A stretch of DNA of 64,000 bases from Sphagnum magellanicum (lineage: Eukaryota; Streptophyta; Sphagnopsida; Sphagnales; Sphagnaceae), in NCBI GenBank assembly GCA_021904315.1, contig CM038914.1:20571065-20635064 (forward strand), given 5' to 3'. Position 1 is the first letter of the stretch, and every line of letters begins with the position of its first letter. Shown piece by piece: positions 1 to 11,844 of this stretch. The notes beneath the pieces are model-generated. The model was not told where the DNA came from. It did not search any database and saw only the letters and a list, made by a program, of their open reading frames with translations. The position numbers were made by a program, and so were the translations under genes.

Positions 1-1207
1 AATGATAAAATATGACAAGTTTTTAAAATATATTATTATAAAATTGATATTCATTAATATGTCAAGCAAAGACACTCAATGTAGAACTAGATACTACAAA
101 AGTTGTTCACATAAGATCCAATGTAAACTTCAACACTTTCACTTACATCATTTTAAAATTGCTTTTCAAGTTTTAACAAATCTTTATGCCAACTTGTCCC
201 ATGGTGGTGATATTAACATTACCATGTTGAACCAAATTCCCAACAACTTTTTAAACTTTAAAATAATATATTCATATGCATTTCATGCACCTCCAACTTA
301 AGGAAAGTACAAAATTTTATGATTCTGCATATTGATTGCATTTAAACAAATGCACCAGATCAACAATGCATTTCAAGTATTCTTAAAGCATATTAAATAA
401 GACTAAAAACTGACATATTTTGCTTTTAAATTTATATATTATGTTTACCAATATTTGAGCACTACCAATGATGATCAATTATTTAAATATTTTCTTATTT
501 TTCCTATGGTTTTCAATAATTGCTCATTATTTATGTCATTGTCAATTTAAATTTAAATTAAAAAGACACGCGTTAAATTTTTTTTCATATCCATGTTGGT
601 GGATAGGGGAAAAGAATGAAGTAATTATAAAATGGAGGTAGTTATTAAGAAAGATGGGAGATAATCATTATGAAAGTTAATAGGAAATGGAAGTAATTAT
701 TAAGAAAAAAATGAAGTAATTAGGCTTGAAAATGAGATAGTTATTTCTAAAATTGTATTTGGAATGGTCGGTGGATTCTAAAAAATCCTCCATATAGCAA
801 TTTTGATCATTGTCACTAGAACTTCATTTAAATTCGACATTTTTTATTTTGTGATGAAAGTTTTATTGTTAGGATAGTATGGGACTAATTACTCATTGTT
901 TTCATGGCTTATTATCTTGCATGAAAAATGATAGTAAATGATTTGAATATAAACATGACGGATGTGGCATTGTGCACAAGGTGTTTAGTTACCTATAATA
1001 AAATATTGGTTGAAAGTTGATAGATAATAAAACCTATCTATATTTGTATTGCAATTTGAAAAAAAGGTTTACATTTATTACATTAATTTTCAAGGCGGTG
1101 TATAATAAAATAATTTTCAACTTAATGCAACTTCCTTTAAACATAAACATTCTCACTATTATAAAAATAACCATGGTTTTCAACAATACTATTTTCCATT
1201 CACCCTG
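1..1207. other. Non-coding AT-rich DNA, left part of block copy 1
   Basis: No gene is supported. The sequence matches 27757-28965 with many small indels, and the short ORFs here are not kept between copies. The last ~80 bases resemble intron 2 of the intact P450s (the 'cactattataaaaataaccatg' stretch), so the P450 relic that follows was cut inside that intron and has lost its exons 3 and 4. Confidence 0.7.
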
Positions 1208-3447
1208 ATAAAAGCTTGAATTGCATCATCAAGTTAAGTTTCCGAAACCATTGTCTTGCGATGTGGTGAAAAGAACATCAACAAAATCTTTAGGCACATC
1301 CTCAATATTTCAATTTTGAGTAGATGGTCTTGTTTTATGTTCATCTGTGACGAAACAGCAGGTCACCGCACAATGGAACTATATTGTTTTTGATCCTGAT
1401 TTTTGCAACCATCACTGGTTTGGCTGCGCATTACTCTCATTTACTATAGGAATGCATGGCGGCTACTTCTGGAGGACCAAGGAGGCTCATTGCGCGTGAG
1501 GAAGACGGCGCGGAATTATGGTTAGGGGAGGTGCTGCAATTATGATTTGAAGCAATGGAGAGCGCATGGCGGCGGAGGAGCTAGCAATTCAGAGGCTAGG
1601 AGAAAAGTTTTGGAGTGGCAGATTGTGGGGGTGGGAAGGAGAGAGCTGCAGAGGAAGTGGGAAGTTTTTTTTTTGGGAGAGCATGTTGTTGAAAAGGACG
1701 AAGGTAGATTGTGCTAGACGCTCACAGAGATGTGTAGATTGAAGGGTAGATCGGTTGGTTTGGAAGAAGATTGGACTGGTTACAGATTTTTTCGCTACGC
1801 CAGTAGCCAGCCAAGTAGTTGCAACTGGCATCAAGAAGCATAGTTTGAGGGAGTAACAGAGTAAGACTAGAAACCAGAGATAAATTGAAGTTGTTTGCAC
1901 GAGCTACTAGGATCTGTGAGGAATGCTAGGAGGATGGCCCTCAGCTGTATGTGCATTTGACGTTTTTATATATATTCGCACCTTCAATGTTTGCAATACA
2001 TAAGCTTCGGGTCAAGAAGAGTGTTGTTAGGGTCTTGCTGAACATGTGTATGCCAAGAGTCACTGGTTGAAAGGACCAAGCCCTGTGAGCTGTTCGATTG
2101 GTGGCAGATCGGCAGAGATCGAAGGCAATCTGAGTCTGTACATTATGTGAATAAAATTCAAGTTATGAGTTCCATGATCAGAGCAGTGAATGTTTCAAGA
2201 ATGCAAACTGTGTATGTTTGAAGATCTAGGTGTGCATACAGATTGAGTCTTGAACAAAGTTTGAGAGAGAGAAAAGATTAGGGGCCGCAATTCAGTTTCG
2301 GGACCTCAAAAATTTGAGCTCCGTGAGGATCTGTGTCTTGCCAGGGTGTTCGATTAGATTGTGCACCCTCCTTTTTGGTTACACATCCATTATTTGTGCA
2401 ACGAAATTTGATATTTCATTTTGTAAAGCTTGCAAAGAGGTGTCAATCCCTTGAAGCTTGGCCACCCACTTCAAGTAAGGGATGTAGTCACTAATAATGA
2501 AAGCACCATACCAATATTGGGTTACATCTATTATTTCTTTGAACCATTGTGCTTCTTTATTGCCACTTGCATTTCCACAATACCTATTCACCAAAGGAGA
2601 CATGTACTTAGTCATTCAAATGCACATGCAAAAAAAACCTAAAAAATATTTGAATTCATAATTTATTACAATGTTGAATTTGCCATTTGAAAGTTCATAT
2701 ATTGAAAAAAAATCCCACAATAGTTTTAAAACTAAATCACAAATTTGGTGATTATTTCCATCCAATCATTATGCTCATACCTCATGCCATTATATATGTT
2801 TCTTAAACATTTCGTATTAACATTGTTTCAAATAAATAACCTTTTCTTGAACAACATTTGGGTCATATTATTTGTGGAAATAGATGATAGTTTGAAGGTG
2901 AGATTAACCACTTTGCCTTCATTGGTTTTTCTAGAAATGTCCTTGATTATTTCTTGAATCTCTTTTGTTCTCATAGTTTGGAATGATTGTATATTTTTTA
3001 ATGTGAAAAGCTTGTTCATGCATATCTTTCGAATGTGTTGCAAAGCAAGACCAGATATCATTCCCATGCTCCAATTTTTGGTCAAAATCTTGAATGCAAC
3101 TGAAGATGAACAATATTGGAACACATGATCTTGGGTTTAAAAACATTCCTTGGCCATTGTGGGTGAAGATGCCACCACAGTGTTGATGGAACCAAGTCGA
3201 AGGTGCATGAGAGGTCCATACCTTTTGGCCCAATGTGTTAGTGTCAAGTGTGGATGTTCTCCCAACATCCACAAATTACCCATGATAGGCCATGGCCATG
3301 GACCTACAAGTAAGCAATGGGATTTCCTAGAAAACATTGTGTGCAAAGTTACAACCAAGAATATACAAAACATAGATACAATAAAAGGCCCACATTTTCT
3401 TTCGATATTCCTTGGTGCACAAATGAATGAATCATTGACTTGTCCAT
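1208..3447 (-). pseudogene. Cytochrome P450 pseudogene (exons 1-2 only), split by a solo LTR
   Basis: Relic of the same CYP71-clan P450 as the intact genes at 7502-9657 and 34159-36295. The start ATG is at 3447-3445. The first exon keeps the MDKS start, the proline hinge (GPWPWPIMGNL) and the HIRKIC helix-C region. It carries a frameshift near 3375-3395 and another near 3125-3140, and its intron 1 donor is GTTATT in place of GTGAGT. Exon 2 (from about 2598, RYCGN onward) runs into the solo LTR at 2383, resumes at 1345 and ends near 1208. The microexon and the heme-binding exon are absent, so no active enzyme can be made. Compared with its duplicate at 28966-30086, it lacks that copy's 70-bp deletion but carries the LTR. 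Confidence 0.9.
1346..2383 (+). mobile_element. Solo LTR (1038 bp) inside the P450 pseudogene
   Basis: Begins TGTGACG and ends GGTTACA. It is flanked by CATC on both sides (1342-1345 and 2384-2387), a 4-bp target duplication. The uninterrupted duplicate at about 29090 reads straight across this site, which proves insertion. The sequence is clearly richer in G and C than its surroundings. The last 18 bases (CCCTCCTTTTTGGTTACA) match the end of the Ty3/gypsy LTR at 47381, while the rest of the LTR differs, so it comes from a related but distinct family, in + orientation. No internal region, primer site or polypurine tract is present: the element was reduced by LTR-LTR recombination. Short ORFs inside are not supported as genes. 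Confidence 0.92.
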
Positions 3448-3558
3448 GTTGCCTATGTCAAAACCTTTGCAACCTTCTACAAGATGTATCTTGGAATTGT
3501 GCTTGGAAAGAATACAAAATACACTTCAATAATATAGGATTTCAAACCAAGGGATTGT

Positions 3559-3698
3559 CACTAGTGGAAAAACTATCTTTTGCGACTTGTCTTATGCAAC
3601 TAAATGTGTTGTATGCAACTAAAAAATGTCACATTTGATTGCATGTGACACATGTAATTGAGTAAGACAAGTTGCAAAAGATAGTTTTTCTACTCATG
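3559..3698. mobile_element. CACTA-like MITE (about 140 bp)
   Basis: The left end is CACTAGTGGAAAAACTATC. The right end is an imperfect reverse complement (GATAGTTTTTCTACTCATG). The inside is palindromic, with 'cttatgcaacta' arms matching the opposite strand. CACTAGTGGAAAA is a typical CACTA-superfamily terminus. The flanking trinucleotides (TGT and TTT) match at two of three bases. It has no coding capacity and lies just upstream of the P450 relic. A duplicate is at 30198-30331, and derived copies sit in the 405-bp repeats near 14 kb and 47.5 kb. Confidence 0.7.
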
Positions 3699-3699
3699 T

Positions 3700-5000
3700 T
3701 TCTCGCACATTGACAAGTTTTTTATTCCTTCATTTTTATATTATATAATATAAGTGGATACAAGGAACAATATTTCCATATAAGAAATAATGTTGAACAA
3801 TGGAGCATGGAAAATATTTATTTAATGCAAAAAATGAAAGGTATCCTTATCAATATTATTATCTTGATGGTGGTCCCATAATGAAAAAGGTTGCCTTTAG
3901 TAGTCAATAGCAACATGATTTGGTGGTTTAAAACATTTTGTAATTCTTGGGGCATTTGAAATATGGTGCCTCTCTACCTCAAACATGATTCCCATTCATT
4001 ATCATCTTTTGATATCCTTCAATGTATTACTATGCATTTGAAATGGAAAAGAAATTAATTTTGAGGATCCAAACATTCGTAACTTTTGGTTTTGAGTACA
4101 TGATGTAAGCATAAAGTCTTATACTTTTCCTTGTGTGGGTTATATGTAGTTGAACAACTTTCAAAAAGATGGTTTGAGAATTTTGATGCGTATCCTAGGA
4201 TTCTTCTTTTGTTTTACACCATATATGGCAATGCACGAAGTGGTGATAACATCACTTACATGACTAGGGAAATCATAACCAATCTTCATGCCAAGGTTAT
4301 CATTTGACCTTGTAGCCAAGAGGGGGTTGCACCATATGGTAGTGAAATTTTAAATGGTTGTTCTTTGGAAGTTGCATTGTAAGACATCCAATGTTGGGAA
4401 ACTTTTGATGCAATTGAAAGTGAAATAAACACCATGCACCTTCAAAAGAGGAAATACTTTGAACTAAGATCATATTTCATCCATGTTTGGGGCATCTTTT
4501 GTGGGAGTTTCAAGCCTTGTGTTGGTATCTACTAGGAATTGCACATTGATTCTATTGTGACCTATGTGCATGTGCTCTTGTAAACTTATTGAACTTGCTT
4601 TTCATTAATACATAATTCCACATTAATGTGACAATTACAATTCATGGATAACCATAAATAATGGGGCAAATCCAATGGTTATTTTTTAGTATCTCATTCA
4701 TAGTGTTATGGGGCAACCATAGTTTATTTCACCAGAAGAATTGGAAACAAATAACTACTAATTGCAACTATATTCTAGTTACAAAGACATTTGCTACAAA
4801 AAAATATTTAGTTGCATTAGACAAGTTGCATAAGACAGTAGTTGCAAATGTGGATGAAGTCAACGGTCAACAAATACTTCACCATCCCTATACTATTGTA
4901 TGCCATCCATATATTACCATGAAAATTAGCAACTTACATAATGACACACGGAAAATGAAAAAGGTTTGAAAAAAATTGTTTTAAAAATAGATGGTGGATA
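3700..5000. repeat. R2 repeat (P450 upstream region) behind the first relic
   Basis: Related to 9890-11830, 15095-16750, 30335-31620, 36530-38450 and 48115-49750, and in reverse to 60859-62256. Every copy lies on the upstream side of a P450 gene or relic or its remains, so R2 is best read as ancestral flanking DNA of the P450 unit. The minus strand keeps a degenerate reading frame (about 4.1-4.4 kb) whose better copy is at 30740-31057. No function is recognised and no promoter is claimed. Confidence 0.65.
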
Positions 5001-7501
5001 TGGCATAATACCAATATGCCACGTGACATTTTTGAATTTTGGTCAAAATAAATTAAAAACAACATTTAGGTGGGTAGGTGGGACTAGGTAGGTAGATAAA
5101 TACTTTTTTTTTTGGTTTAACCTTTAAAATTAAACTTTTTAAAGGGCTAAGATGTTTTGATTCTCTCATCCTAATTGACATGTGTTTTTTAATGTGAAAG
5201 TGTAGGACCACGCCTCCTCATTATGCTATATCAATCAAACTATGATATCTGAAATGCCTATGTATACTAATTCTCATTTGGTGGGTTTAAATAGTGAATA
5301 ATTTATTTTTATCTTTCACACCTTGTTGTACTATTTTTTCATGTAGAATATAAAGTTTTATTTCCCCCATAATGTTATTTGTGTGTTTTCATCATAAATA
5401 AGCATTAAAAAATGCAATTGATTAATATTCAAGATCAAATTTGGATGACAACTTAATTCATGCTTTCAATAAATAAAAATAGTCAATAAGAAAACTCCTC
5501 ACATTGAACCATTTTTCCTTTTATGAAAGCAAAAAACACATCGATAAAAATCATCCAATGTTTAAAACTCGCAAGGCCAATGATGTCATTAGTTTCCACT
5601 TCCATGTAGTGGTTACTTTGCACATATTGCATTTGATTTACTTATAAGATTTTAATATTTTTGTTTTTTTTTTTCCCCTCTCATTGTTATATATATATGG
5701 TTATTTCCCCTTGTTATTTTCAAATCTTTTAAACTTTTACTCCAAACAAGTTTATAATATTAAACAAAATTGATTTCCACAAAACAAGAAAACCGTTTAT
5801 TAATTATTTTCACGGTTGATGAATCCTAGATTAAAAATTTCAAAAAATATGAATAAATGAAACATCTTTTTTGATTAAATTGTTTACCAAATTTGGAATT
5901 GGGTCTAGTCACAATCCAGTGAGCCAAAAAGGGCATTGGACCACAAAGAAAGAAAATCCAAATTAGAGAAATATTTATGCTTTATTACTCAAAACCATGT
6001 AATTCAAGTTGTTGTTTTTTCATTCATATGAATGTTAATGAATTCAAACCAAAAAGTCATTTGATGAAATTTTTAATTTAAGTTTTGATTTAGGACCTTT
6101 GAAAGTGAACACCTATTGCGTTAGAAGGATTTGCAAAGGATTATCAAAAGGACTCATATAATAAAAACATTTTGACGTGAAAAAAATTAGAGAATAAAGA
6201 CTTATTAATTAGCCACATTGAAGAAAAAAAATCATACCCAAAAATATGTGGAATTCTAAAACTTTAAAAACTCAAAGATCTTTCCAAAATTGATCCAAAA
6301 TTTTATAACTCTGAAAGACTTTTACTACATATAAATGAGGTATAATCTACATGATGCATTAAGAAAAGTTGTAGTTTATTATAACAGAAAACATAAAAAT
6401 GTAAAAAATGAATTTTTGGTTATGATTTCAAATTTTTGCCATTTTTATAAATAAAACACTAAATTTAAAAGGAATCATGACACTTTTAAAAATTCATATT
6501 TATTTGAAAATGATAAGAAAAACATGTCATGTACTAGGACAACTATAAACATCTATTGTAAACAAATATATAATAAAATTTGGGGAGAAAGGATATGTAG
6601 TCCTTTTCAAAAATAGTCATGTTGGCTCACTCTTAATCATTTGGACCCAACTTTTCAAGTTGACACAATTTTTTTTGAAGATTGTGTTTAATTTAAGTTT
6701 GTAATCATATGTTCCTTAAAACTATGTTCATAAAACTTTCTTAAGATATTACTTAATTTTTGGATGAAAATGAATCATGAATCAAATAACCCGTATTAGT
6801 TTAATCACACTTGACAACTTAATGGCTACTTATAACATACAATTTCAATTTAACCTTGCCAAAACCTTTATCATAGTATTGTTAATTCTATAAATTGTAA
6901 TGTTTTATTCATTGAAAATATACATGATCTTATTGAACGTGTTGTGAATAGCATTCTCTCGGGCCATCATTAATTAAAAAATTCATGACTTTCAACTTCC
7001 CCACTCCATTTCAAGCACAAAATGAACAAAAGGAGTAATTCTTAGATGTTAAAATCCATTGATGTCTTCGAAATTCAACATACATATATGTGGACATAAG
7101 GTTTTTTACTAAACAAGGTTTGAAACCAACATTTACATGCATTAATGTGATTTAAAATTCCACTACTATCAAATAAAGTAACAAGATAATGCAATGTGTT
7201 TGACTTATTGTGGGCACAATCATTTTCTATAATTAAAATGTACCAAATGCAATTAGGTACTCCAAAGTGGAACCACATAGAGAATTAGATTTATTCCATA
7301 CACTATTGGTTATGCGTTAATCCTTAGAATGATGTGAATTTTGTGTATGGAAAAATTCTCAATTTAACTTTTCACATTGTAAAGATCATAATTTAGTCCA
7401 AAAAAATTGGAATACAAGTGTAGTAATATTTTAAAACTTAGGACGACTTGATCTTCATGTCAAGTATAATTGTACATGAATTAATATACTTGGGGATGGA
7501 A
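5001..7501. other. Non-coding AT-rich spacer downstream of P450 gene 1
   Basis: No gene seen. Duplicated at about 31620-34158. Bases 5222-5484 recur inverted at 23164-23412. The short minus ORF at 7075-7278 is not kept as a gene. On the minus strand an AATAAA signal occurs at 7295-7290, about 207 bases past the stop of the P450; it is missing from the duplicate, so its use is uncertain. Confidence 0.6.
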
Positions 7502-9657
7502 TCAATCATAAAAGTGAGCTTGCAACCTAGGATGTGCCACTACACACAATGATTTTGTTTTCCTTAAAGTGATACCAAATGTTTCAGACATGTCAATGGG
7601 TTCTTGTTCCACATTTGGAATTGACCAATCAAGGCTTTGCAAGAGTCGTGCCAACACAATTTGAACAAATATGATTGCTAATGGACGTCCTGGACATGCT
7701 CGTTTTCCAGTACCAAATGGTAAAAGTTCAAAATGTCGACCTTGCACATCAATGTCATGGTGTTGCATGAAGCGATTTGGGTCAAACTGTAATGGCTTTT
7801 CCCATGTATTAGAATCTCGTCCCATTGCCCATATATTCACCAATACTCGAGTGTTGGGAGGTAGATTGTAACCTCGTACTTGGGAAGCTTCAATAGAGCA
7901 ATGAGGAACCAAAAAAGGAACAGGAGGATGGATGCGAAAGTTTTCTTTCAATATAGCTTGCAAGTAAGGGAGATTTTGAAGATCAGATTCTTCCACCAAT
8001 CGATTTGTTCCCACTATATTATCCAGTTCTGCTTGGGCACATTTCATAATGTTAGGGTGTTGTAAAAGTTCTGCCATCACCCACTGCAATGTCACAGAAG
8101 ATGTATCTACAAGCAAAAAAAATGTTAGTTTGGACAATAATTATGAAAATTATTCGTGAATTTTGTAAAAAAAATATATCATTATTATTTTTATTAGAAA
8201 ACTCAATAATGAACATTTTTAAAGGAATATAATAGTGATATTGTAATTGAATGTACCAATTCCTGCTGTAAGCATGTCCTGCACATACACATCACAGATA
8301 TAAACACAATTATTATGAAGATTTTGGTGTACAATAAAATATTTTTAAATAAATAAAAGTCATCAAACTAAATTTGCAAATTCTTCTAAACATAAATAAT
8401 TCACTATTATAAAAATAACCATGACATTCACCAATGCCATGTTCCACTCACCATGATAACACCTTGAATTGTATCATTAGTTAAATGTCCAGTACCATCT
8501 TCTTGAGGCATAGTGAAAAGAACATCCACAAAATCTTTAGACACATCCTCAATATTTGAATTTGGAGTAGATGGTGTTATTCTATGTTCGTCCATTATTT
8601 TTGTAACAAAATTTGATATTTGGTTCCGCAATGTTTGCAAAGAGGTGTCAATCCCTTGAAGCTTGGTCACCCACCTCAAGTAAGGGATGTAGTCACTAAT
8701 AATGAAAGCACCATACCAATATTGGATTGCATCAATTGTTTCCTTGAACCATTGTGCATTTTTATCGCCACTCCCACTTCCGCAATACCTATTCACCCAA
8801 GAAGATGAATATTTAAACATTGAAATGCATATGGGCAAAAAAAACTAAAAATGTATTTGAACTTGTAATTTATTACAATGTTGAGCTTTCCATTTGAAAA
8901 ATTTGTACATTGAAAAACATTATGTCCTAAGATAGCTTAGAAACTAAATCACATAGTTTGGTGACTATTTGAATCCAATCACGTGCTTGTAACTTATGCC
9001 AATATATATGTTTATTGAACATCTTATATTGATACGGTTTCAAGTAACTCACCTTTTCCTAAACAACATTTGGGTCATATGGTTCGTGGAGATTGATGAT
9101 AATTTGAAGGTGAGATCGACCGCTTTGCCCTCAATGGCTTCCTTGTAGATGTCTTTGATTGTCTCCCGAATTTCTTTTGTTCTCATAGGTTGGAATGATT
9201 GTATCCTTTTAGATGTGAAAAGCTCATTTGTGCATATCTTTCGGATGTGTTGCAAAGAAGAATCGGATATCACTCCCATGCTACAATTTTTGCTTAGAAT
9301 CTTGAATGCAAGTGAAGATGGACGATATTGGAACACATGATCTTGGGTTTTCAAAAATTCCTTGGCCATTGTAGGTGAAGATGCCACCACAGTGTTGATG
9401 GAGCCAAGTTGAAGGTGCATAAAAGGTCCATACTTTTTGGCCCAACGTGTTAGTGTTAGGTGTGGATGTTCTCCCAACATCAACAAATTGCCCATGATAG
9501 GCCATGGCCATGGACCTGGAGGTAAGCAACGAATTTTCCTAGAAAACCTTGTATGCAAAGTTGCAACCAAGAATATGAAAAACATAATTACAATAAATAG
9601 CCCCACATTTTTTCCCAATGTTTCTTGGTGCACAATTTGAAACGTCGACTTGTCCAT
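7502..9657 (-). CDS. Cytochrome P450, CYP71 clan (A-type), intact gene 1
   Basis: Predicted 522-aa membrane-bound monooxygenase. Exons: 9657-9053, 8788-8452, 8278-8257 (22 nt) and 8106-7502; all introns are GT-AG and the joined frame is open. It would use NADPH-P450 reductase electrons at the ER to oxidise a small, probably specialised metabolite; the substrate is unknown. Seen in the protein: N-terminal membrane anchor (about residues 17-36), proline hinge PPGPWPWP (46-53), I-helix AGIDTS (319-324), K-helix ExxR (E376, R379), FDPNRF (429-434) and heme loop FGTGKRACPG (452-461) with cysteine 459. The helix-C WxxxR motif has leucine in place of tryptophan (residue 135). Length and motif order are normal for the family. 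It is duplicated at 34159-36295, with differences clustered at residues 117-135. The ATG fits because MDKS lies directly before the anchor and is shared by every copy. Confidence 0.93.
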
Positions 9658-9773
9658 CTTGCCTATGTCAAACCTTCTCAGCCTTTTACAAGATGTACTT
9701 TGAAATTTTGCTTAGAAGGAATACAAACTACACTTGAAAAACAAGATAAGATTTCAACCCAAGGGGTTTTTTT

Positions 9774-9815
9774 AATTTATATGTGTTCTAATGCACACAT
9801 GGGTAAACATTACCC
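9774..9815 (-). promoter_or_regulatory. Candidate promoter elements of P450 gene 1 (decayed G-box)
   Basis: On the minus strand, a TATA-like TATAAAT (9781-9775) lies about 120 bases before the ATG. Next to it is CACATG (9796-9801) where the paralogue has the G-box CACGTG, then GGGTAAACATTACCC (9801-9815), one base short of the paralogue's perfect palindrome. The start of transcription is unknown; this is a motif reading only. Confidence 0.35.
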
Positions 9816-9889
9816 TTGCTTTGTTCTAGATATTTAAGTACACGTAGTTTAGATATTTGTTTGTCTATGTATATGATTTCCAACACGTC

Positions 9890-11830
9890 AAGATGAATTT
9901 TTTATTCCTCAAATTTTGTATTATATTTTGAGAATGGGATATAAGAAACAATATTTCCATATAAGAAACAAAGTGGAATAGTGGAACATGACCGATACTT
10001 ATTGAATGAAACAAATGAATGATGTCCTTATCAATACTATTGTCTTTATGGTGGTCCCATAATGAAAAAGGTTGCTTTTGATTATTGAACAACATGATTT
10101 TTTAAAAAATCATAATTTTTGGGACATTTGAAAGATGGTGCTTTTCTTAGAAATGTTTCACATTCATGATCATCTTTTGATATCCCTCTACGTAGTATTA
10201 TTTATTTGAAGTGGCAAGAATAGTAGTATTGAAGATCCATATGTTTTCATAAGTTTTAGCTATGAGTACAAAACCGTTGCATAAAGTCTTATACCTTTTT
10301 TTTTGGTGGGATGCACATGGTTGAACAATTTTGACAATCTAGTTTGAGAATTTTGATGCAAATCCTATGATTCTTCTTTTGACTCACACCATGTATGGCA
10401 ATGTAAGATGTGATGATAACATCATTTACATGATTAAGGTAATCACAATTGGTCTTTATATATCAAGGTTATTGTTCAGCCTTGTAGCGAATAAAAGGTT
10501 GCATCATATGGCAGTGAAAATTATAAATGGTTAGTTTGGAAGTTCCATTGTAAGACATTTAATGTTGGGAGACTTTTCATGCAATTGAAAGTGAAAAAAT
10601 AACATGCACCTTTAAAGGACTAAAGGAAATACATTGAACTAAAATGAGATTTCATCCATGTTGGGGGCATCACTTGTGGGAGTTTTAATCCTTGCATAAT
10701 TGGTGTTTGCTTGGAGTTGCACATTGATTATGTTATAACCTTTGTACATGTGTGCTTGTAGACTTATGCAACACCTTTTACATTGATACACATAATTTCA
10801 TATTAATGTGATAACTATAGTTCATGGATAACCAGAGATAATGGGGTCAATCGAATGATTATCTATTAGTATCCCATTCATAGTGTTATAGTGCAACCAT
10901 ATTTTATTTGTCAATGTAAAATGGTTCCAATAGTTGTAATGATAGTTTGTAACCTTCTTAATCAACTTTTTGTGCATTAAACATTTTGCATGCAAGGACA
11001 ATTTGGATTGAAAATAATTTTATATCGGGGTCCTTTACATTCAAAATATTGTCATAACCTTCAAGTGTGACACATGCAAGTGACATTTTTATTGGCAAAA
11101 GTGATATAGCCTTTGTGAATATTGAGTTTTGTCTATTTGTTTCATTTTGTTCATTTCATTTTTTGTTTGTTTTGTTTTGTTTTGGGTGGGGAGCAACTTT
11201 TCGAAAATCAACTTGAATTGGAGTTACATCAAATTTGCCAAAATAACTTTGAGGAGAAGATTACATTGATGTAGGTTTTTGCAAAATTAAAATAACCCCT
11301 TTATGACCTTGACTTTTTTTCTTTTTTTTTTCCTTTGTGGGTGGGGACTAACTTTTCCAAAATTGATTTGATTTGAAGCTATGTTTCTAATTTTGCAAAA
11401 ACCCATGTCAACGTAGTTTTTTGCAAAATTAGCATAGGCCCTAATAATTAACCCTAAAATGAAAATGTATTGGGATTGACATAGGTATCAAAAGGTTTTC
11501 AAAAGGCTTTTGTCAAATTTTCAAAGGTAATGTTGACACAAGTTAAAGTACAATTTCGATAGAACCCTTCTTCTAACAAGACTTGTTCTTATGAAACAAT
11601 TTGGGCCAAAGTTCTAACTAGTTTGCAAAAACATGTGTTGATAAAAATTTTGCACATTTGACATAGCCCCTCTTGAAACCCAAGTTGTAGTTACATTTTA
11701 GTTTTAGTTTGGGTTTTAAATAGGGTTACGTCATGGTTTTGAAAACTAGTTTGATTCACCAAATTTATGTCAATAATCATGTCAACATCACATTTGATGT
11801 GTTAGTTTGTCAATTAAATGATCAATGTTT
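9890..11830. repeat. R2 repeat upstream of P450 gene 1
   Basis: Duplicated at 36530-38450 and related to the other R2 copies. Bases 10307-11734 recur inverted at 60859-62256. The minus strand near 10.95-11.10 kb keeps an open ~50-codon stretch (LEGYDNILN) found in several R2 copies; see findings. No recognised gene. Confidence 0.7.
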
Positions 11831-11844
11831 ATTAGTACAAAAAC

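Noticed and set aside
1589..1900. 103-codon minus ORF inside the solo LTR
   Set aside because: Lies wholly in LTR sequence, no domain; GC-rich DNA gives long chance frames.
3150..3638. 162-codon plus ORF opposite the P450 relic
   Set aside because: Antisense shadow of a P450 exon; similar shadows occur opposite every P450 copy.
4661..4969. 102-codon plus ORF
   Set aside because: Its duplicate near 31260-31570 carries indels that break the frame; it overlaps a MITE-like repeat.
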